Part shown: piece after piece, positions 44,310 to 54,170 of the stretch
Layout of the letters: every line of letters starts with the position of its first letter
How positions within the stretch are numbered: the stretch's first letter is position 1
DNA from: Bradyrhizobium septentrionale
Lineage (GTDB): Bacteria; Pseudomonadota; Alphaproteobacteria; Rhizobiales; Xanthobacteraceae
NCBI RefSeq assembly: GCF_011516645.4
Contig: NZ_CP088285.1
Coordinates: 2,188,501-2,252,500 of the forward strand
DNA length: 64,000 nucleotides
Direction of reading: 5' to 3'
Position numbers and translations under genes: made by a program
Notes under the pieces: generated by a model
Databases searched by the model: none
What the model was told of the DNA's origin: nothing
The model's input: the letters and a program-made list of their open reading frames with translations, nothing else

Positions 44310-46265
44310 TCAGCCGCGGCGCTTTTTCTTTCCCTTCTTTCCGGATGCCTTCGTCGACCATTCGGTCACCCCAGTCGGCGGTCCGGCATGTCCGGACTTG
44401 TCCCGATGCTTCTTTCTCTTATCCCGCGCCGGCTCGCCGCCGAACTTCGCGCCGCCGTCGCGATAAGGCTTGCCGCGGTGTTTTGGTCCGGCCGCCTCGC
44501 GCGCCTCGTCACCATGACGAACACCGCCATCCGCGTCGACCGCCTCGCGCCGGGGCGCGTGTGATCGCTTGTCGGACGCCGCCTGCCCCTGCGGCGCGCC
44601 GGTGAGCGGCTCGATGCGGATGCTGTCTTCCTTGTCCGGACGCTGGATCTTGACGGCGAAGGATTCGGCGACCCGCTCCGAAATCTCGAACTCGGTCGTT
44701 GTATCCATGATCCTGATGGCGCCGATGTCGCGCTTGTCGATGCCGCCGCGACGGCAGATCATCGGCAACAGCCAGCGCGCTTCCGCATTCTTCTTTCGTC
44801 CGATCGCCGCCCGGAACCAGACGCTGGCTTCAGCCATGCCGTGGCGCGACGATGATGTTCCGCTCTTCGATCGGGCTCGCGCAGGCCGGTCATCACCGCG
44901 TGAACTGCGCGGATCGTCCCGGCCGCGATCGTCGCGCGATCGGCCCTTGCCCTCGCCGGGATCGCTGATGTCCTCGGGCGACGGAAGCCGCGCACGATAG
45001 AGCCGCGCCAGCGCCGCGGCGATCTCCTCCGGCGAGCGCTCGGCGAGCAATGCCTGCGCCAGCACCAGATCGTCGGGGCTCGACTCCTCGGTGAGCACCG
45101 CATCCTTCAGCATGCGTTCGTGATCGAGCTTGCGAATCTCATCCGGCTGCGGCGCGGTGCCCCAGACCGCATCGATGCCGGACAGATTGAGCAGCAATTC
45201 CGCACGCCGTCGACGCGCCGGCGGCACCAGCAGGACGCTGACGCCCTTGCGGCCGGCACGGCCGGTGCGGCCCGAGCGATGCTGCATGACCTCCGCGTCA
45301 TTGGGCAGATCCGCATGGATCACGAGGTCGAGGCTCGGCAGGTCGATGCCGCGCGCCGCCACGTCGGTCGCCACGCAGACGCGGGAGCGGCCGTCGCGCA
45401 ACGCCTGCAGCGCCTGGGTGCGCTCGTTCTGGGTCAATTCGCCCGACAGTGCGACCACGGAGAACCCGCGCTCCAGCAGCGCGGACTGCAAATGCCTGAC
45501 GGCTTCGCGGGTGTTGCAGAACACCAGCGCGCTCGGCGCGTCGAAAAAGCGCAACACGTTGACGACCGCGTGCTCGACATCCCCCGCAGCGATCCGGATC
45601 GCGCGGTAGTCGATGTCGGCATGACCACCCTCGTCGCCCGCGACCTCGATCCGGAACGCCTGCTGCTGATACTGCTTCGCCAGCGCGACGATGCCGCGCG
45701 GGAACGTCGCCGAGAACAGCAAGGTGCGCCGCGCCTCCGGCGTGGCCTCGAGGATGAACTCCATATCCTCGCGAAACCCGAGATTGAGCATCTCGTCGGC
45801 TTCGTCGAGCACGACAGCCTTCAATTCCGAGGTGTCGAGGTGGCCGCGGCGCAGGTGGTCGCACAGCCGGCCGGGCGTCCCAACGACGATATGCGCGCCG
45901 GCGGCAAGCTCGCGCTGCTCGCGGCGCGGATCCATGCCGCCAACGCAGGAGACGACGCGTCCATCGGCATATTGATAGAGCCATGCGAGCTCGCGGTGGA
46001 CCTGCAAAGCAAGCTCGCGCGTCGGCGCGACGATCAGGGCCAGCGGCGCCGCCGCCCGTTCGAACCGCTCGGCGCCGTCCAGCAGATCGGTTGCGATCGC
46101 AAGCCCGTAGGCGACGGTCTTGCCAGAGCCGGTCTGGGCCGAAACCAAGAGGTCGCGGCCGACGGCTTCGTCGGCAAGCACGGCGACCTGAACGGGGGTC
46201 GGCTGATCGTAGCTGCGCTCGGCGAGGGCCCGGGCGAGCGGCGGGCTGGTTGTCGAAAATGACAC
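44310..46265 (-). CDS. DEAD-box RNA helicase with DbpA-type RNA-binding domain
   Basis: 651 residues. Q motif YDQPTPVQ, motif I AQTGSGKT (43-50), motif II DEAD (154-157), motif III SAT (185-187) and motif VI HRSGRTGRAGR. The second domain is followed by a low-complexity Arg/Asp/Ser linker (about 425-485) and a DbpA/CsdA-type RNA-binding domain (about 490-560: VWFRAAIGRKKNAEARWLLPMICRRGGI). A long basic tail ends in KGKKKRRG. It remodels rRNA or structured mRNA, often at low temperature (family knowledge). Confidence 0.93.
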   Translation of the reverse strand: MSFSTTSPPLARALAERSYDQPTPVQVAVLADEAVGRDLLVSAQTGSGKTVAYGLAIATDLLDGAERFERAAAPLALIVAPTRELALQVHRELAWLYQYADGRVVSCVGGMDPRREQRELAAGAHIVVGTPGRLCDHLRRGHLDTSELKAVVLDEADEMLNLGFREDMEFILEATPEARRTLLFSATFPRGIVALAKQYQQQAFRIEVAGDEGGHADIDYRAIRIAAGDVEHAVVNVLRFFDAPSALVFCNTREAVRHLQSALLERGFSVVALSGELTQNERTQALQALRDGRSRVCVATDVAARGIDLPSLDLVIHADLPNDAEVMQHRSGRTGRAGRKGVSVLLVPPARRRRAELLLNLSGIDAVWGTAPQPDEIRKLDHERMLKDAVLTEESSPDDLVLAQALLAERSPEEIAAALARLYRARLPSPEDISDPGEGKGRSRDDRGRDDPRSSRGDDRPARARSKSGTSSSRHGMAEASVWFRAAIGRKKNAEARWLLPMICRRGGIDKRDIGAIRIMDTTTEFEISERVAESFAVKIQRPDKEDSIRIEPLTGAPQGQAASDKRSHAPRREAVDADGGVRHGDEAREAAGPKHRGKPYRDGGAKFGGEPARDKRKKHRDKSGHAGPPTGVTEWSTKASGKKGKKKRRG

Positions 46266-46473
46266 GAGAAGGGAAATCCTGGTTGGCGCAGAACGCCGCG
46301 CCCGGCGGCGTCGAGCCGCGAGGTCCGGCAGGCGGCACGGCCGCGCGTGGCGATGGTGATTTCGGCTGCTTTACGCCAAGCGCGGGCAAATCACCATGCC
46401 CATGGACCGCAAATTGGGCCGCAAATGCGGCGCCCGGGCCAGATTTGATCCCGTCACGTGCCCCGGAGGACGA

Positions 46474-47229
46474 TCAGCCCCCCGGCCGCGAGCGGCGCAG
46501 CCATTCGTTCAGGTCGATGCGGCCGAGGCGGGCCTCGCCCAGCGGCACCAGCGAGTGCTGCTCGACCCGGCCGCCCCAATAGAGCGCCTCAGGGTCCTTG
46601 ATCACCTCGCGCGGGTCGCCGACGGCCTTCAGGTAGCGGGCCACGATTTCGTTGAACGGCGCGCGGTCCGGACCTGCGATCTCGACGATGCCGTTGCGCG
46701 GGGCCTCGAGCGCCACATCGGCCACCATGGCCGACACGTCCTCCGCCGCGATCGGTTGGAACAGGCCGGATGACAGCCTGACCGCCTTGCCATCTCCACC
46801 CGCATCGGCAATGGCGCCGACGAATTCCATGAACTGCGTCGCGCGGATGATGGTGTAGGGAATGCCGGAGGCCTCGATCAGCTTCTCCTGGGCCACCTTG
46901 GCGCGGAAGTAGCCGTTCTCGGGCGTCCGGTCGGTGCCGACGATCGAGAGCGCGACATGATGCCGGACACCGGCCGGCTTCTCCGCTGCCAGAAGGTTGC
47001 GGCCGGAGGTCTCGAAGAATTCCATCACCGCCTTGTTCTCGAACGATGGCGAATTGGCGAGGTCGATCACGACACTCGCGCCCGCCAGCGCCTGGTTGAG
47101 CCCCTCGCCGGTGATGGTGTTGATGCCGTTCTTGGGCGAGGCGGCGACGACGTCATGGCCGCGCTGGCGCAGAATGGTAACGGTCTTTGAGCCGATTAAT
47201 CCAGTACCGCCGATCACAACGATCTTCAT
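46474..47229 (-). CDS. NmrA-like NAD(P)-binding oxidoreductase
   Basis: 251 residues from the ATG at 47229 (AAGGAGG 6-7 bases upstream); the longer frame is spurious. An N-terminal Rossmann fold with KIVVIGGTGLIGSKTVTILRQRGHDV, then VVIDLANSPSF, HHVALSIVGTDRTPENGYFRAKVAQEKLI and IIRATQFMEF. It lacks the SDR catalytic Tyr-x-x-x-Lys, replaced by YFRAKVAQE, as in NmrA-like redox-sensing or quinone-reductase-like proteins. Cytoplasmic; substrate unknown. Confidence 0.85.
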   Translation of the reverse strand: MKIVVIGGTGLIGSKTVTILRQRGHDVVAASPKNGINTITGEGLNQALAGASVVIDLANSPSFENKAVMEFFETSGRNLLAAEKPAGVRHHVALSIVGTDRTPENGYFRAKVAQEKLIEASGIPYTIIRATQFMEFVGAIADAGGDGKAVRLSSGLFQPIAAEDVSAMVADVALEAPRNGIVEIAGPDRAPFNEIVARYLKAVGDPREVIKDPEALYWGGRVEQHSLVPLGEARLGRIDLNEWLRRSRPGG

Positions 47230-47648
47230 GGTGATCCTCCTTGTCCGGTGACGGCAATCGTCATGGGTACGTCGATCCGCAGAAGCTTCGATGATCGTCG
47301 CGCGCCCCGGGCCGACCACGGCAACGGGGAGAACGATTGGTGAGTTTGCGCTACTCCCTCGATCGCTCCCTCGCACGCAACCACACTATAGCATGCTACG
47401 GGCTGTTCTGATGCGCGGAACCTGTCTTCGGATGCGCACGAGCCGTTGGCGGGCTACGCTTGCTGAACCTTTTACTGTCGCGTAGACTAATATCTGCGTT
47501 CCAGCCGGCGTGCTGGGGCACCGAAAGCTTCGGCCGCTGCCGGAATATCACCGCGGGCTTTCTTTCGTGTTGCAACGCAAATGCTGGGCATGACGTATAG
47601 CCCGCTGTGCACTCCTTGATTTGATTTCAGCAAACGCAGGAGGAGTCT
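47230..47648. other. Non-coding gap
   Basis: About 420 bp between divergent genes; it holds both promoters presumably, but I see no gene, repeat or clear operator. Confidence 0.45.
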
Positions 47649-48125
47649 ATGCGGAATTTTATCACCTTTTTCGTTTCCAGCGTGGCAATCGTTGTTGCGG
47701 CGTCAACCGCCGTAGCGGGTGAGAAGGTGCTCGAGTTCAAGCTCGTCACCAAGCCGATCGACGTCAAGGTCATCGAGGCAGCAAACGTCGAAGGGCAGAC
47801 GGTCGTTTCCGGCAAATTCTTTGGTGTCGCCGTCTTCAATGATGGCCGTATCGGGGTGAAAGAGTTCGTCCATTCAGGAGACATGCTGAAGGGCTCGGGC
47901 GCCTATTACGGTTACAGCACCTACACGTTCGAGGATGGCGCGATCACGGCGCGTTACACCGGCGCGATCAAAGACGGAAAATCAAATGGCGAATATACGA
48001 TCCTTTCGGGCACGGGCGCCTATGCGAACGCGACGGGCACGGGAACGATCGAAAGCGCGCCGAACCCGTTCAAGGGCGTCAACCTCCTGAACATCAAACT
48101 GGTCGTGAGAACGCCGGGGTCATAG
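47649..48125 (+). CDS. Secreted beta-barrel protein, allene oxide cyclase barrel-like
   Basis: 158 residues. AGGAGGAG before the ATG at 47649 is strong. Signal peptide MRNFITFFVSSVAIVVAASTAVAG. The mature part is all-beta with alternating pattern and Gly-rich turns (YYGYSTYTFEDGAITARYTG, NGEYTILSGTGAYANATGTGTIES), like the AOC-like/dirigent barrel. Function in bacteria unknown. Confidence 0.7.
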   Translation: MRNFITFFVSSVAIVVAASTAVAGEKVLEFKLVTKPIDVKVIEAANVEGQTVVSGKFFGVAVFNDGRIGVKEFVHSGDMLKGSGAYYGYSTYTFEDGAITARYTGAIKDGKSNGEYTILSGTGAYANATGTGTIESAPNPFKGVNLLNIKLVVRTPGS

Positions 48126-48380
48126 CAGCGCAACGTCCGCAGGACCACAGCACGCCTCACATGGGCGTTGGCCCGGCCGGCGGTCGCATGGCCGCGCCGG
48201 GCCCACGCCATCAAACGCGGCGTGAGGCGGACCAAGCCCGTTGGAGTCAACTCGCTGCCCTCTCGATAATCTGGCGATGTGACGAAGAGCAGCGCCAGCT
48301 TGATCAGCATTGCATACCTCGCGGTCGGCGCGGCGAAAGACGCCGCGGATAGCCCGTGTTCAAGCTCTGCTGCGGCCGGC

Positions 48381-49178
48381 TCACCATGACAGTGACAGCG
48401 GCTTGCCCTTTTCAAGCCGGGTTAGACGGCTCGCCAGATTGAACTTGGTGAAGACATCCAGAAGCTGGTCCTGGCTTTCGCGCAGATGGCCCCAACCTTC
48501 GTTGTGGACCGCGACAAGTGCTGCGTCGGGAAAGGCGTGTGCAGCCTCCAGAGCATCCTCGCTGCCCATCGTCATATGGAAACGCCCACGGGGCTCTGCG
48601 GCGCCCGTGAACAGCACGACGAGCTTGGGCGAAAAACGCTTCGCGACGTCGGCGGTGCCTTCGAACCAAAGCGTATCGCCGGTGACGTAAAGCAGGTCTC
48701 CCGGCTGCTCGATGCCGAGCGCGAAGCCAACCACATCACCGGCGTCAACCCCGACAGGTCCATGGCGGGCCGGCGTCGCGGTCACCAACAGCTTCTTGCG
48801 ATCATGACGCTCGAGGACGCGGGTCTCGAATGGAGCGAGGCCGATTGCGTTGCCGCCGAGACGCTGCACGCCGGAATCCGTCGTGTAGGTTATGCCGGCG
48901 TGCGGAAGAAGCGCGCGGCCGGCATTGTCGAGATTGTCGAAGTGGTGGTCGTGACTGAGCAGGACTGCGTCGAGCTTGCCGATCCGTTCGACTGAAAGGG
49001 CCGGACCGTCCGTCTTCCTGTGCTTCACCGGGCTGTACGGTCCCTGATACTCATCGGGAGGGCCGAACTGAAGCTGTGTGCCTGCAAACTCGCGCACGAC
49101 CCGCCGGCACGCGAACTTTGGCTCGTCACCAGGCGCCGCGACCGGAATGACCCTCTTGTCAGCAGTGTTGCCCGGCAT
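48381..49178 (-). CDS. MBL-fold metal hydrolase with atypical N-terminus
   Basis: 265 residues from the ATG at 49178; a TTG at 49253 is the only longer start. From PPDEYQGPYSPVKHRK onward it is a typical MBL-fold protein: LSHDHHFDNLDNAGRALL (metal motif H-x-H-H-x-D-N), ARHGP, YVTGDTLWF, AVHNEGWGHL. The usual first strand and 'TDP' loop (about 45 residues before this) are absent; the N-terminal 45 residues instead read as Arg-rich unrelated sequence. Likely an altered or decayed 5' end. It may be non-functional. Confidence 0.65.
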   Translation of the reverse strand: MPGNTADKRVIPVAAPGDEPKFACRRVVREFAGTQLQFGPPDEYQGPYSPVKHRKTDGPALSVERIGKLDAVLLSHDHHFDNLDNAGRALLPHAGITYTTDSGVQRLGGNAIGLAPFETRVLERHDRKKLLVTATPARHGPVGVDAGDVVGFALGIEQPGDLLYVTGDTLWFEGTADVAKRFSPKLVVLFTGAAEPRGRFHMTMGSEDALEAAHAFPDAALVAVHNEGWGHLRESQDQLLDVFTKFNLASRLTRLEKGKPLSLSW

Positions 49179-49328
49179 CTCGCGGACATCTTCGCCAATT
49201 CGCGCGCGCTGTTCGAGGATTAGGCTGGCGGCGGAGCTGCAGGTCTCAGCCAAGCGAATTGCCGTCAGGCGAGATTGGCCGGACGCAGACCATCAAGAAA
49301 TGCGGGTGGAAGGCGTTAAGCGCAAGCC

Positions 49329-49883
49329 TTAGGAAAACTCGTTCCAGCTCACGCGCCGCGCGTCGAGGTCGCCGAGTACGACCGGATCATGGATGTTGCG
49401 TACGCTCTGGAAGCCAGAGCGCAGATAGATCAGCGGATCGACCGTGGTCGCGGCGCGGACATGCTGGACTTCGCCGATGAAGACCGAATGGGTCTTGGTC
49501 TCGAGCTCCTGCGTCAGCACGCAGTCGAATGCCGCGACGGCATCCTCCAGCACCGGGGCGCCGGTCGCGCCCGTGGTCCAGCGGCCGAACGCAAAGCGGT
49601 CATCGCCGTTGACGCCCTTCTGGCCGGAGAAGGTCAGCGCCAGCATCGCGTGGTCTTCGTTCAGGAAGTTGATGACGAAATGGCGCTCCTCGCGGATCCG
49701 TGTATGCGCGCTGGCGTTACGGTTAACGCAGACCAAGACCGAGGGCGGATTGTCCGAGAGCGAGCAGGCCGAGGTCACCGTCAGGCCGGTGCGCTGGCCC
49801 GGCTCGCGGCCGACCGTCACCAGCGCCACCGCGCCCGCGCAATGGCGCATCGCCTGCTTGAAACTCTGTGCGTCGACCGTCAT
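49329..49883 (-). CDS. Flavin reductase (FMN-binding, HpaC/DIM6 family)
   Basis: 184 residues from the ATG at 49883. The family core FKQAMRHCAGAVALVTVG, GLTVTSACSLSDNPPSVLVCVNRNAS and HFVINFLNEDHAMLALTFSG is complete. It supplies reduced flavin to a partner monooxygenase using NAD(P)H. The adjacent gene upstream on the same strand (80 bp) encodes an LLM flavin monooxygenase, so the two form a two-component enzyme. Confidence 0.9.
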   Translation of the reverse strand: MTVDAQSFKQAMRHCAGAVALVTVGREPGQRTGLTVTSACSLSDNPPSVLVCVNRNASAHTRIREERHFVINFLNEDHAMLALTFSGQKGVNGDDRFAFGRWTTGATGAPVLEDAVAAFDCVLTQELETKTHSVFIGEVQHVRAATTVDPLIYLRSGFQSVRNIHDPVVLGDLDARRVSWNEFS

Positions 49884-49963
49884 GCCCTGACCCTGAACCG
49901 ATAAAATCCCCTTCAAGATATGCGACGCGGGGTGCGAGGCAAGCCCCGCACCCCGCGCAGCTG

Positions 49964-51064
49964 TCATGCAGCCTTCTCGAACTCGGCGCCGAGATGCTTG
50001 AGCCGCGGCATCACCTCGTTCTTGAGCAGATCCAGCGAGTGCCGCCAGGCCTCCGGCTTGTGCTTGTAGTCGAAGCCGAATACGCAGAGGACGCCGAAGC
50101 CGCCGACCTCCCGGTAGATCTTCTCGATCTTCTCGGTGACGGTCGCCGGCGAGCCGACGATCCAATTCCGGCGCGCGCAATATTCGACGGTGACGTCGCT
50201 ATCGGGCACGTCGGGCGCGTGCTTCAGATAGTCCTTGAAGCCGAAATGGCCGAGCAGCGGCAGGAAGTACTCGCCCATCATCCGGCCCATCATGTCGCCG
50301 GTCGACAGCCTCCACGCCTCCTCGTCGGTGTCGGCGACGAACACCTCGCGCACCAGCCGCCAGTCCTTGCGGCTCGGCTTGCGGCCGGTCTTGGCCGCTC
50401 CGGCTTCCACTGAGTCCCAATGGCTGCCGACATAGGCCGGGTTGAGGTTGAGGCTCATCGGAATGAAGCCGCGCTCGCCCGCGAGCTTCAGCGTGTCCGA
50501 GTTCTTCGACAGCCCCGCGACGCCGATCGGCGGATGCGGTCCCTGCAGCGGCTTGATATGAGGCTTGAGGAAATCGAACATCGTGTCCGGCTTGCTCACC
50601 GTCCAGAATTTACCCTTGTGCGTCCACGGGCCCGGCTCCGACCACATTTTCAGGATGATCTCGAGCGCCTCGCGGGTCATGTCGCGGTTCTGGCCGGACA
50701 TGCCGTCGACATTGAACATCGCCCAGTCGCTCGGCAGGCCCGAGGCCGCGACGCCGAAATTGAGCCGTCCGTTCGAGAGATGGTCGAGCATCGCGACACG
50801 GTTGGCGAGTTCGGCCGGGTGATGATACGGCAGCAGGAAGCCGCCGGGGCCGATGCGCAGATTCTTGGTCTGCAGCAGCGCCTGCGCGACCAGCAGGTCG
50901 GGCGACGGATGCGGCTCCCAGGGTGCGGTGTGGTGTTCGCCGATCCAGGCTTCCTGATAGCCGAGCTCGTCGAGCCAGCGCAGCGTCTGCAGGTCCCAGT
51001 CGTGGCCCTCCTTCAATCCGCACTCCGGCGGGTGCGAGGGCATGGTGAAGTAGCCAAGCTCCAT
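49964..51064 (-). CDS. Luciferase-like (LLM) flavin-dependent monooxygenase
   Basis: 366 residues, TIM-barrel fold. Signature parts: MELGYFTMPSHPPECG, YQEAWIGEHHTAPWEPHPSPDLLVAQ, RLNFGVAASGLPSDWAMFNVDG, PPIGVAGLSKNSDTLKLAGERGFIPMS and WIVGSPATVTEKI. The EHH motif after strand 2 is found in bacterial luciferase-like oxidases. It uses FMNH2 from the downstream reductase to oxidise an unknown organic compound. Confidence 0.9.
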   Translation of the reverse strand: MELGYFTMPSHPPECGLKEGHDWDLQTLRWLDELGYQEAWIGEHHTAPWEPHPSPDLLVAQALLQTKNLRIGPGGFLLPYHHPAELANRVAMLDHLSNGRLNFGVAASGLPSDWAMFNVDGMSGQNRDMTREALEIILKMWSEPGPWTHKGKFWTVSKPDTMFDFLKPHIKPLQGPHPPIGVAGLSKNSDTLKLAGERGFIPMSLNLNPAYVGSHWDSVEAGAAKTGRKPSRKDWRLVREVFVADTDEEAWRLSTGDMMGRMMGEYFLPLLGHFGFKDYLKHAPDVPDSDVTVEYCARRNWIVGSPATVTEKIEKIYREVGGFGVLCVFGFDYKHKPEAWRHSLDLLKNEVMPRLKHLGAEFEKAA

Positions 51065-51237
51065 ATGCGTTTCCTTCCTTCTGGCTTTGCGGTTCAGTCA
51101 TGCAATGCGTCTTGCCGCGCATTCGAAGATGCGTTGAGCAAGCGCTGTGCCAGCGCGGAAATCGCAGAAGAGGATGAGAAAGGCCGCGTTTTCGGCCGAC
51201 TTGTGAGCCATGCCGCGGGCTCGGCGAGGCCCTTGCC

Positions 51238-51274
51238 GTCTCATCGTCGCGAGACGATGTCGCGACGATGAGAC
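51238..51274. repeat. Perfect 15-bp inverted repeat (GTCTCATCGTCGCGA)
   Basis: 51238-51252 pairs exactly with 51260-51274, 7-base spacer. It lies in the 400-bp gap between the LLM and MscS genes. Confidence 0.6.
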
Positions 51275-51336
51275 GCGCAACATGCCCAGCAGTTGTAGCG
51301 AGCTGGGATCAAGCCGGAGCGGCCGCCGCCAAGGGA

Positions 51337-51478
51337 CTGCGCTCCCTCTCCCGCTTGCGGGGGAGGGTTGGGGTGGGGGTATCTCAGCGAGTCACATCGT
51401 GGAAAGAGCCCCCACCCGGATCGCATCTGCGATGCGATCCGACCTCCCCCGCAAGCGGGAGAGGTGGAGCAAGCCAAA
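51337..51478. repeat. CTCCCGCTTGCGGGGGAGG bipartite repeat, full copy
   Basis: Left GCTCCCTCTCCCGCTTGCGG, right inverted CCCGCAAGCGGGAGAGGTGG; half copy at 10849-10888. Confidence 0.7.
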
Positions 51479-51482
51479 GGGA

Positions 51483-53894
51483 TCAGCCGGCGGCGCGACG
51501 CGGTAGCGCTCCGGTGTCCGGCTCCGACGGCGGGGGAAGCTGCATCAAAATGGTCTGGCCCATCGAGGCGATCTCGATGCCCTCTTCCTGGAAGCGCCGC
51601 TTCATGCGGCGATTGAACTCGCGCTGCACCGACCAGCGGCCGCCATCAGTGCAACGGATCTGGCCGACGATGGTCACGACGGAGCCGTCGACCTTGTCGA
51701 CGCCCCACAATTCGAGATCGCCGCGGATCAGCGCGCGATACGCCGTCTCCTGGCGCATCCCGGCGACGATGTCCTTCAGCACCTCGCCGGCGCGGTCGGT
51801 GTCCTCCTTGTAGGACACGTTGACACTGACCGCGGCGTTGCCGGCGCCACGGCTGGCATTGGTGATCGTCGTCACCGCGCTGAACGGCACCACATGCACC
51901 GAGCCGTCGCCGGCGCGCAGCCGCATGGTGCGGATCGAGACATTCTCGACCACGCCCGAGAGGCCGGACACCGTGACGTTGTCGCCGACCTGCACGGTGT
52001 TCTCGATCAGCAGGAACAGCCCGGTGATCAGATCCTGCACCAGCTTCTGCGAACCGAAGCCGATCGCGATGCCGACGATGCCGGCGCCGGCGAGCAGCGG
52101 CGCGACATTGACGCCGATCTCGCTGAGCGCGGTGAGCCCGACCACCGCGACGATGATGCAGAACAGCGCGGTACGCAGCATCGGCTGGAAGGTGCGCAGG
52201 CGCGCGGCGCGGGCGAAGTGCCCCTCGCGCGACAGCGATTCGATCTGCCGGTCCATCAGCGCATTGGCGACTTCCCAGATCACGGCCGCGGCGAATGCGG
52301 CAATCCCGATCGTCACCAGCGCCGAGATCAGGCGGCTGCCGATCTGGCCGCCATAGAACCAGACGATGGCGTCGACGCCCCAGACCTCGAGCAGCGCGAC
52401 GAAGCCGATCAGCGCGATCACCGCCGTGACCACCTTGCGCAGCAGCGGCAGATAGCGATTGGCGCGGGTCTCCAGCCCGGGGAAGCGGTGCAAGAGATCC
52501 GGGCTGATGCGGAAGCCGCGATCGATCAGGCTCAGCACCACCATGATGACGAGGCGGGTGACCAGCAGCACCGCGACGGTGCCGACGAAATATTGCAGCA
52601 GCAGCGAATAGCCGTTGCGGATATTGAGCGCCCACACCGCCCATAGCGCGAGGTCGAGCGCGATCGCCAGCACATGCCAGAGCGACGCGAGGCGGTTGCG
52701 TGTCCGCGCCGCAAGGCCGGTGCGGCCGGCCGGCGCGCGGATGGCGTCCGCGACCTGCCGGCGGCACTGCAGGATGATGACGACGACGAAGAGATGCACG
52801 ATGAGCATCACGAGCCGGAGCAGCGCGGCATAGCCGGCGCGGTGCAGCCCGAGCAGCAGCGCGACATTGGCGAAGGCGACGCCGGAGACGCCGACCGCAA
52901 TGATGCGCCGCGCCCAGATCTCGATATAGGCCGCGGTCTCGGCACGGACGCGGAACAGGCCGAACGGACCGGCCAGCGCGCGCACCGCGCAGATCAGTAC
53001 GCGCGAGAACACATAGGCGTTGACGACCGCCAGGATCACGAGCCGGGTGGTCGACTGGTCGCCGATCTCGGTGCCGAGCAGCGCGGTGGCGACGCCGCCG
53101 AACACCACCACCGGCAGCAATTCGAGCACGAGGCGGCCGAGCACGAAGGGTAGCCGGACCAGCGACTGCCAGGCCCGCGCCAGGCCGAGCCGGCGGCGAT
53201 GCAGATCGCCCTCCGGGGTGACGTCCGCGACCGAGGACGGCGGATCGGCGCTGGCCAGCGCCTGCACCGGCACCCGCGCAGTCTGCGGCAGCCGCGCTTC
53301 CAGGAATGCGACCGGCCGCTTGATCAGACGGAACACCACCCATTCGGCTGCCAGCGCGCAGCCAAACACCAGCGCCAGCTTCCAGGCGATATCGATCAGC
53401 AGGCCATAGGCGGCCGGATCGTTGGCGGTACGCACGAACCAGTAATAGAACGCCGGGAAATGCGTCAGCGTGCGCGCGACGTCGGCGACCTCGCGCGACA
53501 TCTCGCCGACCTGCTCCGAGACCATCAGCAACAGCTGCGCGCCGAGACTGTCGGCGGTGAGCGGGATCGGCGACTGCTGCTCGGGGGCGGGCGCGGGCTG
53601 CGCCGCCTGCGGCGAGGCATTGGCGATGGCGCGCAGCGTGTTGATGATCTCGCCGCGCTTCTTGTCGTCCTGCAGCGTGTCGAGCGCGCGCCTGGCCTGC
53701 TCTGGCGTCAGCGCGTCGCTGGGCGCGGGTTGCGGCGGCGCCGGCTTGGCGGCCGGCTGCGCGAGCGCGGGAGAGAGGAACAGCGTGAAAACGAGAAGGA
53801 TCGCAAAACGAAGTTTGTGCGACACGAGGACCTCATAAAAAATAATCGCGCGACGGAAGATTCTGAGAGAGAACCTGCCTCGCGCTCGCATCAT
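51483..53894 (-). CDS. Large MscS-type mechanosensitive channel (DUF3772-like N-terminus)
   Basis: 803 residues from the ATG at 53894, chosen for its AAGGAG about 9 bases upstream; a GTG at 53825 (VSHKLRF) would start exactly at the signal peptide (LRFAILLVFTLFLSPALAQ) and is the main alternative. A Pro-rich and helical periplasmic part (about 45-170) is followed by about 10-11 membrane helices and the MscS core PLLAGAGIVGIAIGFGSQKLVQDLITGLFLLIENTVQVGDNVT. Related to MscK/YbdG-like large channels. Releases solutes under tension. Confidence 0.9.
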   Translation of the reverse strand: MMRARGRFSLRIFRRAIIFYEVLVSHKLRFAILLVFTLFLSPALAQPAAKPAPPQPAPSDALTPEQARRALDTLQDDKKRGEIINTLRAIANASPQAAQPAPAPEQQSPIPLTADSLGAQLLLMVSEQVGEMSREVADVARTLTHFPAFYYWFVRTANDPAAYGLLIDIAWKLALVFGCALAAEWVVFRLIKRPVAFLEARLPQTARVPVQALASADPPSSVADVTPEGDLHRRRLGLARAWQSLVRLPFVLGRLVLELLPVVVFGGVATALLGTEIGDQSTTRLVILAVVNAYVFSRVLICAVRALAGPFGLFRVRAETAAYIEIWARRIIAVGVSGVAFANVALLLGLHRAGYAALLRLVMLIVHLFVVVIILQCRRQVADAIRAPAGRTGLAARTRNRLASLWHVLAIALDLALWAVWALNIRNGYSLLLQYFVGTVAVLLVTRLVIMVVLSLIDRGFRISPDLLHRFPGLETRANRYLPLLRKVVTAVIALIGFVALLEVWGVDAIVWFYGGQIGSRLISALVTIGIAAFAAAVIWEVANALMDRQIESLSREGHFARAARLRTFQPMLRTALFCIIVAVVGLTALSEIGVNVAPLLAGAGIVGIAIGFGSQKLVQDLITGLFLLIENTVQVGDNVTVSGLSGVVENVSIRTMRLRAGDGSVHVVPFSAVTTITNASRGAGNAAVSVNVSYKEDTDRAGEVLKDIVAGMRQETAYRALIRGDLELWGVDKVDGSVVTIVGQIRCTDGGRWSVQREFNRRMKRRFQEEGIEIASMGQTILMQLPPPSEPDTGALPRRAAG

Positions 53895-54170
53895 GTCGGA
53901 TTGCTCCTTTTCGCCCCGATGATGTGTCGGAAGTTTGCCGCTGCGGCGGCCATCTCTTGGCATTTGTCTTGGCATTTGCCGCAACACAATCGTCACAAGC
54001 GTTGAAGGGCGTTTACGCATGCCGGTGTTCCGGGCTTCGCCGGTCTGCCGCCCCACCACACGTCAGGGATGAAGTGGGACAATCTTTCGCTTGACGTCTG
54101 CGGGCTGTCATGATGTTCTTATTTTGTTCTTTTTGGTTAGCGATCGCGTCTCGAGGAGTCCGCGCAGCAA

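Noticed and set aside
53895..54059. N-terminal extension of the large MscS protein
   Set aside because: Arg-rich, with no signal peptide at its start; the ATG at 53894 has a strong RBS.
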